From an uncultured Chloroflexota bacterium (lineage in GTDB: Bacteria > Chloroflexota > UBA11872 > VXNJ01): a stretch of 64,000 nt of DNA. Below the pieces are notes generated by a model that searched no databases, was not told the origin of the DNA, and saw nothing but the letters and a program-made list of their open reading frames with translations. The DNA lies in contig CAJWLF010000006.1 of assembly GCA_913043205.1 (NCBI GenBank), positions 1 to 64,000 of the forward strand, written 5' to 3'. The stretch's first letter is position 1; each line of letters opens with the position of its first letter. Positions 8,509-17,207 of this stretch are shown one piece after another. The position numbers were made by a program, and so were the translations under genes.

Positions 8509-9795
8509 TCAAACATCCGCTAGCATGCCCCGTGCTTTTAATAGCGAATTCGCAGCCCGCTCACCACTCCAAGCGCCGTCTTCGTGAAACCCGTAACGCC
8601 AATGAGCCCCACAATAATAAGTGTTGTCGGCACCATTAATTTCGGTCCATCGCCGCGCAGCCTTTACTGCATGCAAGTCAAACATAGGGTGCCGAAAACC
8701 GACCTCCGATATGACGGTTCTATCGTCCAATATTTGAGGGTTTAATGAGACACAATACTGCGTGCCCGCTTTAATACGTTGGAGCATATTCATATTGTAG
8801 GTTATGCCCCCAACACGCTCTGCTGAGCGTCTGCGGTAGTTCCATGATCCTCTCGCTAATACATTGTCAGGAAGTTGTCTGTCATCATTGTGCAATACAG
8901 CCGTGTTTTGCGTGTAACGAAACGACTCTAGCACTTCCTGTTCCAAATTAGATGGGTCGTCAAGCAACAATAATGCATCATCGGCATGACATGCCAATAT
9001 CACTGAATCGAAATGCTCAACATTACCGGTGTTTGTGTGGATAGTGATTTGAGAAGCGGATCGAGTGACGCGGGTAACAGCTTCTCCTAATCGTAGATCC
9101 AGATTCAACGAATCAAGGAGTTTATTAACATACGAAGAGCTGCCACCACGTATGTATTTCCACACAGGCCGGTTACGGTAATCCAATAATCCGTGCTGAT
9201 CAAAAAATCTAGTAAAAAACGTTGCGGGCGTCGAGAGAAAGTCGTCTGGATCAGAAGACCAGACAGCGGATCCCATAGGCTGAACGTAGAGATCCCTTAC
9301 ATCATCTGGATAATCTTCCAGTATGTCCCTCAAAGTCGTTTCAGAATCTTCCTGCATGCGACGCAAATCATTGTTGAATTTACGAACCGATAGCAAAAGC
9401 TGAAGGAATCTCGGTCGAAAGATATTGCGCCTCTGAGCAAACAGGCCATTCAGAGATGTCCCACAATATTGAATATCTGTGACGTCACATTGAAATCCAA
9501 AGCTCATTTCAGTGATATTGGTTTGCACCTCTAAGCGGTTAAGAAGTCGATTGAATGTTGGATAAGTTCGTTCGTTAAACACGATAAATCCCATATCTAT
9601 AGGAATTTGGCCTTCCTCAGTATCTACTGTTTGTGTAAAAACATGTCCGCCAGCATGTTTGTTAACATCGAACAATGTGACATTGCATACAGGATCCAAA
9701 GTTGCACACGCTGATAGACCAGACACCCCACTACCCACCACGGCAACACGACACTCCCTCCCGGAAACTGCTAACCTGTCTGTCATATCGTTCAT
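8509..9795 (-). CDS. FAD/NAD(P)-binding amine-oxidase-like protein (COG2907)
   Basis: A 428-residue flavoprotein with an N-terminal dinucleotide-binding motif GSGVSG at 21-26 and a C-terminal FAD-contact region YYCGAHWRYGFHEDG. Both fit the COG2907 subset of the flavin-containing amine oxidase and phytoene-desaturase-like superfamily. Such proteins are thought to desaturate or oxidise hydrocarbon chains rather than amines. In alphaproteobacteria a member of this family takes part in forming furan-containing fatty acids, together with a methyltransferase and an oxygenase. It starts 8 bases after the DUF1365 stop, so it is tightly coupled. No methyltransferase gene is adjacent here, so the exact substrate is open. 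Confidence 0.85.
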   Translation of the reverse strand: MNDMTDRLAVSGRECRVAVVGSGVSGLSACATLDPVCNVTLFDVNKHAGGHVFTQTVDTEEGQIPIDMGFIVFNERTYPTFNRLLNRLEVQTNITEMSFGFQCDVTDIQYCGTSLNGLFAQRRNIFRPRFLQLLLSVRKFNNDLRRMQEDSETTLRDILEDYPDDVRDLYVQPMGSAVWSSDPDDFLSTPATFFTRFFDQHGLLDYRNRPVWKYIRGGSSSYVNKLLDSLNLDLRLGEAVTRVTRSASQITIHTNTGNVEHFDSVILACHADDALLLLDDPSNLEQEVLESFRYTQNTAVLHNDDRQLPDNVLARGSWNYRRRSAERVGGITYNMNMLQRIKAGTQYCVSLNPQILDDRTVISEVGFRHPMFDLHAVKAARRWTEINGADNTYYCGAHWRYGFHEDGAWSGERAANSLLKARGMLADV

Positions 9796-9803
9796 GTAAA
9801 ACT

Positions 9804-10589
9804 CTACTTGGATCTTTTTGTTCCTGGGTGCGCAAAAAATTGAGCACCCTTAAGCTTGAGAAGCAAAGCATTCCAATATATCCCTGCTGTTACCCGATGT
9901 GTCATAAACGGAAATCTCACAGGCAGAGTATTCATAAGAAACTTGTTGGGCACATATGTTTTCATAACTAAACGAGTGTCGAGGATGCGTTCTTCCTCAC
10001 GAGAGACACAGATCGATATATCAATGGTGTCGGTATCTCCGGGATCTGCAAAAGAGAACGTATAGGCCATATCCATACCTATGAATGGTGAAACATGTAG
10101 TTGTTTGCCTGACTCAATTGTCTCCGTCGTAACTCTATTTCCCGCAACAGCCCTGATAGCGTACGCTCTACGTTCTCCCCATGGCGTATTTGTGACATCA
10201 GCTACCATTGAATGGAGTGTGTTGGAGGAATCAAAACAGAAATAGAAACTCACCGGATTAAATACGTACCCAAAATGTCTGGGGTGAGCCAGTATCGCAA
10301 CATGACCATCTGGTCGGTCCCCAACACTAGCCTCCACAAATTCCTGTATAGAAGCCGCCCAACCTTCACCATAACCACCCATATAATCATCTTCAAAAAT
10401 CGAAATAAGATTTCTCCCATTGACTGACCAAAATGGACTCATTTGCACCATCGATCCCACCTCATTGAGATCGATGTAGGGCATAAAAAGCCTTTGGGAC
10501 AAGTTATGCTCCGGATCGTATCTCGAATGCGTCACTGTCCCTATACATAAACGACTATTCAACGGGTCCTCAAATTCGCAGGTAGCCAA
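9804..10589 (-). CDS. DUF1365 family protein
   Basis: A 261-residue protein with the DUF1365 (COG3496) hallmark block HPRHFGYVFNPVSFYFCFD at 102-120. It also has the VADVTNTPWGE segment and a Pro/Phe-rich C-terminus. The biochemical role of the family is not established. It almost always sits beside a COG2907 flavoprotein, and often beside a cyclopropane-synthase-like methyltransferase. Here it is first in the run DUF1365, COG2907, DUF1295. The start is TTG at 10589. No in-frame ATG precedes the conserved LCIGTVTHSRYDP region, so TTG is the only reasonable choice. The gene diverges from an MMPL exporter across a 239-base space. Confidence 0.85.
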   Translation of the reverse strand: MATCEFEDPLNSRLCIGTVTHSRYDPEHNLSQRLFMPYIDLNEVGSMVQMSPFWSVNGRNLISIFEDDYMGGYGEGWAASIQEFVEASVGDRPDGHVAILAHPRHFGYVFNPVSFYFCFDSSNTLHSMVADVTNTPWGERRAYAIRAVAGNRVTTETIESGKQLHVSPFIGMDMAYTFSFADPGDTDTIDISICVSREEERILDTRLVMKTYVPNKFLMNTLPVRFPFMTHRVTAGIYWNALLLKLKGAQFFAHPGTKRSK

Positions 10590-10828
10590 TCTTCAATCCG
10601 GTGATTTCTCACACAACAATATTATGCCTCACCAGCAGTCTGAGTGACACGCAGGTCGACAGAGAATATGGTGACTAAATTTCACAGTGTGTATTATCCT
10701 TTACCAGCCATCCTGAAAAACGTTACACCCGAATTGGGTCTGCTAGTAGTAATCATTTAAACAAAGCCCAGAATTACATTTACAAAACAGGAGTTGTGAA
10801 TTGCCCAGTACAAATAGTAAATCAGTGA

Positions 10829-13150
10829 GTGTTATTTTCATTGTTTGACACAATAGGATCACTCTCAAGCAGACGCTCTTTAGCCTTAATCGTGGTACTA
10901 GCCTGGGTTCTTGCGGGGTCGATAATTGCAATAACTGCACCACCATTGGCCGAAGTAACATCCACCAATCAAGAAGATTTCCTGCCGGCGAATGTGGAAT
11001 CGGTGGAAGCTCTAAACTTGGTGCAATCGGAGTACCCTAGAGGCTCAGGCACGCCGGCGATACTGGTATTCAATCGCTCTAACGGATTACTTGAAGATGA
11101 CCACAAATACGTCGCAAGTACTGTGTCAGCGTTGAGACAATCTGATCGACCCGAACTGATTGACTCAGTCTTGGCTCCCGGAGAGTCACCACAACTTGAT
11201 GCCACGCTAAAGGCCCCCGACGGAAAAACAGTCACTGCGATAGTCAATCTCCGTGGATCCCCGGCATCTCCAGAATTCGCTGAGAGCGTTGACTGGATCC
11301 GAGCAACTACATCAGCTTCTCTCGAGGGAACAGGATTAAATCATTCACTGACCGGACCAGCTGGCATCATTAGTGACGCAGTGAAAGTTTTCGAATCGAT
11401 AGACTTCAGGGTCACTTTGTTCACCGTGCTGCTTGTACTCGTGCTCCTGCTAGTTATATACAGATCACCATTATTGGCCTTATTGCCAATTATTTGCGTC
11501 GGCTTCACCCTTTATATAGCACAATGTCTAACAGCAACACTAGCCACAAACGCGGGCCTAAAATTAACAGGACAAGTGACCGCCTTAATGTCAGTTCTGG
11601 TGTTTGGTGCTGGAACTGACTACACACTATTTCTAATTGCACGCTATAGAGAGCAACTTCTTATCTCTACGAATAAATGGGAAGCTATGAAAGCCAGCGT
11701 CGGCAGTGTAGGCCCTTCGATCGCCTCGAGCGCCGGAACAACAATTGCCGCAATGTTAGCCCTCCTACTTGCATCGTTAGGGTCATTCCAAGCTCTAGGC
11801 CCAGCTCTAGCGATCGGAATCGGAATGGCTTTAGCCGCCGGCTTAACGCTGATACCTGCGGTAACAGTCCTGCTAGGGAAGGCCGCTTTTTGGCCCATTA
11901 AGACATCTTCTGAGTCCGTCGAGTCAAAAACCTGGAACGCCGTCGCACGGTACGTCGTCGGCAAACCTGCCTTCACCCTTGTCGCAACCAGTATTGTGCT
12001 AACGGCAGGAGTATTAGGGGCTTTCACGTTTAAGCCGAGTTATAGCTTCCTTGATGGGTTCCCAGAAGGAACGGAATCAAGAGTAGGACAAGAAATACTA
12101 AACGACAGCTTTGGAGCAGGCACTCTGGCCCCAACAAACGTATACCTAAAACTAGATGACAGCGTGTACCATCGACTGGAAGAGGTGGACAATATCTCTT
12201 CAAGAATAGATTCCTTACCCGGAGTAGCACAGGTAACTGGCCCTACCCGACCTGACGGCAAACCCCCAGCTATACCAGTCGGTTCGATACAAGACGAAGT
12301 ACTGCAATTGCACATGGCAGAAAAACAATCGACAGGGACGCTACCCCAGATTGAAGCGAGTAGAGGAACTAATTCTTTTGGCCCAGCCCAGATTCTATAT
12401 ACGGCCGGAAAACGATTTGTTTCACCAAGCGCTCAGACAGCCCGTCTGGATGTAGTTCTAACAAACGATCCGTACAGCGAAAATGCGTTGGACACGATAT
12501 CAGATATTAGATCCGCCGTGGCTGAGCTCGGTATTGATCAACAGGACGGCCGACAGGTACTAGTAGGGGGTCCCACAGCCATACAAGCAGATACACGGGA
12601 CGCTGTAGCAGCAGATGTGATTAAAGTCGGCCCTATTGTGGCAGTCTTAATTTGGATAATTTTGTTGCTGTTACTGAGAAGCGTTGTGGCAGCAAGTTAC
12701 CTACTGTTTAGTGTCCTTTTCAGTTTCCTTTCGGCCTTCGGTGTGAGTGTAATTATCTTTCAGTACGTATTGGGACATCCCGGTGTTGGGTATCAGAACG
12801 GCGTATGGATGTTCATCTTCCTAGCAGCACTGGGAGCCGACTACAACATACTTATGATGTCTAGGATTAAAGAGGAGGCGAAGAATCACGGGTTGCAAAA
12901 AGGAACCCAATTAGCCGTTTCAAGAACAGGCGGAATCATCACATCCGCTGGGATTATCCTTGCCGGAACATTTTCAATCTTGATGACACTCCCTTTGCGA
13001 GAGGTGTTTCAGTTAGGTTTTGCAGTCTCCTTCGGGGTATTGATGGACACCTTTATAGTGCGTGCGCTGTTCGTGCCAAGCATAGTGCTTCTTCTTAAAA
13101 ACGCTAACTGGTGGCCGTCGCGTTTTACAGGCCCCCAGAACTCCACTTAA
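10829..13150 (+). CDS. MMPL family RND-type transporter
   Basis: A 773-residue inner-membrane transporter with the duplicated MMPL layout. It has one N-terminal transmembrane helix, an extracytoplasmic domain (about 40-190), five or so helices (about 195-355), a second extracytoplasmic domain, and a second helical bundle from about 640. The proton-relay signatures GAGTDYTLF (260-268) and GADYNILMMSR (669-679) are both present. MMPL proteins export lipids, polyketides or siderophores, or transport hopanoids. The divergent lipid-type genes make a lipid cargo attractive but unproven. The GTG start is weakly supported, with a TTG 12 bases further on as an alternative. It converges with the sulfatase gene, leaving 19 bases. 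Confidence 0.9.
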   Translation: MLFSLFDTIGSLSSRRSLALIVVLAWVLAGSIIAITAPPLAEVTSTNQEDFLPANVESVEALNLVQSEYPRGSGTPAILVFNRSNGLLEDDHKYVASTVSALRQSDRPELIDSVLAPGESPQLDATLKAPDGKTVTAIVNLRGSPASPEFAESVDWIRATTSASLEGTGLNHSLTGPAGIISDAVKVFESIDFRVTLFTVLLVLVLLLVIYRSPLLALLPIICVGFTLYIAQCLTATLATNAGLKLTGQVTALMSVLVFGAGTDYTLFLIARYREQLLISTNKWEAMKASVGSVGPSIASSAGTTIAAMLALLLASLGSFQALGPALAIGIGMALAAGLTLIPAVTVLLGKAAFWPIKTSSESVESKTWNAVARYVVGKPAFTLVATSIVLTAGVLGAFTFKPSYSFLDGFPEGTESRVGQEILNDSFGAGTLAPTNVYLKLDDSVYHRLEEVDNISSRIDSLPGVAQVTGPTRPDGKPPAIPVGSIQDEVLQLHMAEKQSTGTLPQIEASRGTNSFGPAQILYTAGKRFVSPSAQTARLDVVLTNDPYSENALDTISDIRSAVAELGIDQQDGRQVLVGGPTAIQADTRDAVAADVIKVGPIVAVLIWIILLLLLRSVVAASYLLFSVLFSFLSAFGVSVIIFQYVLGHPGVGYQNGVWMFIFLAALGADYNILMMSRIKEEAKNHGLQKGTQLAVSRTGGIITSAGIILAGTFSILMTLPLREVFQLGFAVSFGVLMDTFIVRALFVPSIVLLLKNANWWPSRFTGPQNST

Positions 13151-13169
13151 AGCGCATCCCCTAGGCGTT

Positions 13170-14648
13170 TCACAACCCGTATCGTGAAAACACTTCGCTA
13201 GGCGCATCATTTGCCTTCATCAGTCTCTTGGCATGGCCCCGCATCACTGACTCCACGATGGAATCTTTTATAGGATTGACTTGTCTGGCGTCTTTATCCA
13301 GGTCATAAAGCACTGTGCTAAGCACTTCTGTGTCCGTATCGTCAGCCAAACTACGTTTTGCCTCCACCGGGTCAGGAGTCATACGTAATAATGGCGCACC
13401 ATTAGTAAACTGGAATGGAGATGACAGGGTTGCCGATGCAAGTTCGGACTGACTAAACATACTCCACATATGAGTGGGCATAAGTGTATATTCATAATGT
13501 TCGCCTTGATTAGGCGCTAACATTAATACGTAGCGACCATCCGTACAATTGATATGCCAGCCATGACGACCAAACAGAACTGCATCATGGACTGATGAAT
13601 CCGAAGCAAGCGCTCCGGACAAGGCAATCCCTCCCATATGATCTAATGGCTCCACGTCAAAATATTCCAGTAAGGTAGCTGGCAGATCGATGGTTTGTAC
13701 CAAGGCATCACATTGCACGCCCTGACGCTTATGGCGAGGATCCCAAATAAACAACGGAGTGTTTGCGAGTTCCTGGTACCAAGGCATCTGCATCTTCCCC
13801 CACCAGTCGTGTTCACCGAGCAAGAAGCCATGGTCAGTGTTGACGATAAGCATCGTGTCATCCCACAAATCCAAATCATCCATAACATCCAAAACTTGCC
13901 CAAGATATGCGTCGCACATACTTACCAGTGCAGCGTATTCGATTTGCATATGCCTTACTGTGACATCATCCTGTGTCACTCGGGAATAAGTGGGACAATC
14001 GAATACAGGGCCTTGATATGCATCAGAATAGAGATCCTTATATCGTTGAGGCGAAAAGAATGGCTCATGTGGATCAAAACATTCAATTTGACAAAACCAT
14101 TTATCAAAATCTCGGTTGCGCCGTATGAAATCTATTCCTCCGGCAACAGTTCGAGCTAAATAGTGATCCTGTTCGTCAGGCATATTCTCCCTATTAACCC
14201 ATTGCTGCCGCCATGCGTCAGGTGGTTTTGCTGCAGGATTACCTTCAGGAATAGCGGGCTCTTCAAGTTGACCGATCCAGCGATCCGCCATCTGGCCACG
14301 ATGAAACATCCACGAGTCATATCTAGTGTGATACGTTCCCCCACCCGGGCTAAAATAGTGCCAATGATCAGTTTCAAGATGGGTATGAATCCCGTTCCTA
14401 GACAGTTTAAACGGCATGGATTCATCAAACGGTTCCAAAGGCCCCCAGCTTCGATGAAGAAAGTTGTATCGGCCCGTATGAAGCTCTCTTCGAGCCGGCA
14501 TACAGGGCATACTACCCACGTACGATTTTGTAAATGTCACCGACTTCTCAGCAAGTCGCTGAAAATTTGGCGCATGAACCCAATCGTTGCCATAAGGTGG
14601 AAGATAGTGGCGATTCAGAGAATCGAACATCAACATAATTGCTTTCAA
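13170..14648 (-). CDS. Type I sulfatase (formylglycine-dependent, Cys-type)
   Basis: A 492-residue alkaline-phosphatase-superfamily sulfatase. The modification motif CMPAR (Cys49 to Arg53) fits C-x-P-x-R, in which Cys is converted to formylglycine by a formylglycine-generating enzyme. Metal ligands are visible as Asp9 near the N-terminus and Asp272-His273 in NTDHGFLLGEHD. There is no signal peptide, so it is probably cytosolic or exported by another route. The DNA strand partner is a converging MMPL gene and no sulfate-ester transporter is adjacent. The substrate is unknown. The family also covers phosphonate and choline-sulfate hydrolases, but the intact CxPxR motif favours sulfate esters. 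Confidence 0.9.
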   Translation of the reverse strand: MKAIMLMFDSLNRHYLPPYGNDWVHAPNFQRLAEKSVTFTKSYVGSMPCMPARRELHTGRYNFLHRSWGPLEPFDESMPFKLSRNGIHTHLETDHWHYFSPGGGTYHTRYDSWMFHRGQMADRWIGQLEEPAIPEGNPAAKPPDAWRQQWVNRENMPDEQDHYLARTVAGGIDFIRRNRDFDKWFCQIECFDPHEPFFSPQRYKDLYSDAYQGPVFDCPTYSRVTQDDVTVRHMQIEYAALVSMCDAYLGQVLDVMDDLDLWDDTMLIVNTDHGFLLGEHDWWGKMQMPWYQELANTPLFIWDPRHKRQGVQCDALVQTIDLPATLLEYFDVEPLDHMGGIALSGALASDSSVHDAVLFGRHGWHINCTDGRYVLMLAPNQGEHYEYTLMPTHMWSMFSQSELASATLSSPFQFTNGAPLLRMTPDPVEAKRSLADDTDTEVLSTVLYDLDKDARQVNPIKDSIVESVMRGHAKRLMKANDAPSEVFSRYGL

Positions 14649-14866
14649 TAAGTATCCTTAATCGAATGTTGCGTTGTGTAACCGTTCGCCTAATATTACT
14701 TAGTTCCGAGTGAATATGAAAAATGGTAACAACCGGATATTTGAGACCTCTCCCATCATCATTGGTACTCTATTACCCAGTTCTCCTATAGCGATGGCAA
14801 ATTTCATATACGATAGCTTCGTAACGTCAGTAATGCCCATTTACCGAAACAATAAGTAGATACAAC

Positions 14867-15508
14867 ATGCACATAGCGCTTGCCGCTCTTCTTTTTATGT
14901 CAACTATAGTAAGTTGCACAACCCATTCGGTTATTTCCAATGACATGACCAGTTCAGAGAAGCACCGGCAATGGGACACTATTCGTTGTGTAATAGAAAA
15001 TCAAGAACCAGAAAGCTATTGCGAGTATACGGCATCAGAATCAACAAATATCACCCCTTCATTAACTCAATATAGACATTTGACGAGCTCAATGATCGTA
15101 TGGTGGGACGAAGAAAAGGACACTTGGCAAACGAATTTTACAGGCACAAAAGCATCCCTAGAGTGGACTCAATTCTGGAACTCTCTTCCCGATAGTAACG
15201 AGTTCACAAGCTTAAAGAATAAAGCAAAACAATTTGACCACATCGTTACTCGCATAATGCCAAACCCAAGTGACGTTTCTTCATTGCCAGAGGAGGAATT
15301 CACCAATCTAATAACCGGCCAAACTAATAGCCATTACGCCGAAGTGTTTGTGTTTGATGAAATTATCATTCCATATATCGGAAACGAACCTCCCCGAGGC
15401 TACCTAAGACTCAATTCGAAAGAGACTCTGAAGCTGGACGCTTTGGAATTCGAGTTACGGCAAGAATACTGGAATACCAAACGACCAGCTATCATAGACA
15501 AACAATGA
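14867..15508 (+). CDS. Predicted lipoprotein of unknown function
   Basis: A 213-residue protein with a short hydrophobic N-terminus ending in IVSC (Cys17), an acceptable lipobox, so it is probably lipid-anchored outside the cytoplasmic membrane. The mature part is polar, with YRHLTSSMIVWWDEEKDT and several acidic stretches, and shows no domain I recognise. It stands alone on the plus strand between the divergent sulfatase and the convergent hydantoinase genes. The 218-base upstream region shows no convincing promoter beyond AT-rich hexamers. It appears to be a real gene because of the signal sequence and compatible spacing. Confidence 0.6.
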   Translation: MHIALAALLFMSTIVSCTTHSVISNDMTSSEKHRQWDTIRCVIENQEPESYCEYTASESTNITPSLTQYRHLTSSMIVWWDEEKDTWQTNFTGTKASLEWTQFWNSLPDSNEFTSLKNKAKQFDHIVTRIMPNPSDVSSLPEEEFTNLITGQTNSHYAEVFVFDEIIIPYIGNEPPRGYLRLNSKETLKLDALEFELRQEYWNTKRPAIIDKQ

Positions 15509-15520
15509 ACCAAGACTCAA

Positions 15521-17206
15521 TCAATCCCCACTATCGATGAGGTAGTATTTGAGGGATTGATCCGCGGTAATGTATCCATCAACAAGGTCCAATTTGACGG
15601 AATTTGGGTCACGCAGATGTGGATCACCGTATCCTCCACCAGTGCCAGTAATTAATCGCAGGCGATCACCTTGAAAAAGCGGAACGCGAGACGGCATAGC
15701 ATGAGTATCTATACTACCATCAAGTCGTTCTATTTCAATCCTGTTATTTGTACCACTGGCAGCACCTCCAACAGACCATGGCTTGCTAGCATGTCGACCA
15801 AAGCTAGCGGTTAGAGTAGCGTCCTCAGCAAGGATCTCCAGTTCCAATACCACTCCCTTACCACCACGATATTGGCCATGTCCTCCATCTTCATTATGGA
15901 AGCCATATTGCGTAGCCCTGATTCCGTACAAGGTTTCGAGAATTTCAATCGGAATGTTGTACGTCTCCCCATCCGCCGAGGCAAATTGCCCATTCTGACC
16001 ATCTGCATTGAAAGAAGCTCCCCACCCACCCACCAGCGGCTCTACCATAAGGAAGTACTCCCTGGTTATCGGATGGGTACCACTAATCATAGTGCCACAT
16101 ACGGACAAAAAATGGCCAGCAGGTAATCGTTCAGGTATATGAGGCGCAAGAGCCTTCCAAATCAAGTCAGCCGCTGCCATAATTGTTTCCCAGTACAAAG
16201 ATACCGGAGCGGGGCGATCAGCCGTAAATACTGTTCCTGCAGGACATATCACATTCAACGGCCTAAAGCATCCTGCATTAGCGGGTATATTAGGATTGGT
16301 TAGTGCTTTAAATATCGCACGAACCCCTGATTCCGTAGCCGTCCGTGACGCGTTTATTGGGCCAGGAACTTGTGCATTACTACCGGAGAAATCAACGGTA
16401 AAATCATTCTCCGAAATATCCACCCTAACCTTAATAGGAAAAGGGCCATTTCCAAGGCCATCATCATCAATAACATCTTCGGCACAGTAGGTCCCTTTGG
16501 GTAAGTTATTGATTTCGGTACAAACAGATCTTTCGCCATAATTCAACAATGCTCGGCAGGCAACGATAAACGTGGAAAGACCGTACTTACCGATGAGATC
16601 ATGCATACGCCGAGTGCCAACTCTATTAGCCGCCACTCCAGCCCAAAGGTCCCCAAGCGTCATCTGTGGAAGCCGAACATTAGCTTCCAAAAGACTAACA
16701 ATACTTTGGTTAACACAACCCTCTGAAAACAATTTCAAGTATGGTAACTGTAATCCCTCCTGAAACACCTCCACCGCGTTAGTAGTCCAACTGCCAGGAT
16801 CCTTACCACCCACCTCTGTGAAGTGTGATTTGTTAACCACAAATGCTATAAGTTGGTTATCAAAAAACACAGGGCTTATCACTGCAATGTCGGAAAGGTG
16901 AGTGGATCCTCCTCCATAAGGGTCGTTTGAAACAAATATGTCACCAGGGCGTATGGGTTCGTCCCTATAACGCTCCAAAATTTCGCCAACCAGAGAATCC
17001 ATCACACCCAGAAATACTGGCACTCCATTGCCCTGTGTAAGCATGTTCCCGTCACCATCAGTAATGCTCACAGAATAATCCAAGGCTTCGTAAATAATGG
17101 GACTCATGGCAGTACGACGAATAACTTCGAACATTTCATCACTAATAGCTGCCAAAGAATTTTGGATAATCTCAATTGTAAACGGATCTTCACGACTATG
17201 GGTCAA
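15521..17206 (-). CDS. hyuB: Hydantoinase B/oxoprolinase family protein (HyuB)
   Basis: A 561-residue protein of the N-methylhydantoinase B, 5-oxoprolinase C-terminal and acetone-carboxylase alpha family. Family landmarks are SNDPYGGGSTH at 93-103, the FTEVGGKDPGSW segment, and the C-terminal GTGGGYGDP. With HyuA it forms an ATP-dependent enzyme that opens cyclic imides or amides, or carboxylates ketones. The start is TTG at 17206, supported by AGAGGA about 5 bases upstream. It begins just after the hyuA stop (1 base), so the two are translationally coupled. The exact substrate (hydantoin, 5-oxoproline, ketone) cannot be assigned from the motifs. Confidence 0.9.
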   Translation of the reverse strand: MTHSREDPFTIEIIQNSLAAISDEMFEVIRRTAMSPIIYEALDYSVSITDGDGNMLTQGNGVPVFLGVMDSLVGEILERYRDEPIRPGDIFVSNDPYGGGSTHLSDIAVISPVFFDNQLIAFVVNKSHFTEVGGKDPGSWTTNAVEVFQEGLQLPYLKLFSEGCVNQSIVSLLEANVRLPQMTLGDLWAGVAANRVGTRRMHDLIGKYGLSTFIVACRALLNYGERSVCTEINNLPKGTYCAEDVIDDDGLGNGPFPIKVRVDISENDFTVDFSGSNAQVPGPINASRTATESGVRAIFKALTNPNIPANAGCFRPLNVICPAGTVFTADRPAPVSLYWETIMAAADLIWKALAPHIPERLPAGHFLSVCGTMISGTHPITREYFLMVEPLVGGWGASFNADGQNGQFASADGETYNIPIEILETLYGIRATQYGFHNEDGGHGQYRGGKGVVLELEILAEDATLTASFGRHASKPWSVGGAASGTNNRIEIERLDGSIDTHAMPSRVPLFQGDRLRLITGTGGGYGDPHLRDPNSVKLDLVDGYITADQSLKYYLIDSGD

Positions 17207-17207
17207 T

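Noticed and set aside
10590-10828. Promoters in the divergent DUF1365/MMPL space
   Set aside because: CATAAT-like hexamers exist on the minus strand but no acceptable -35 was found, so no feature is claimed.
13141-13200. Bidirectional terminator between the MMPL and sulfatase genes
   Set aside because: A 6-base stem (TTTCAC/GTGAAA) is present but lies within the sulfatase coding end and lacks a T tract.
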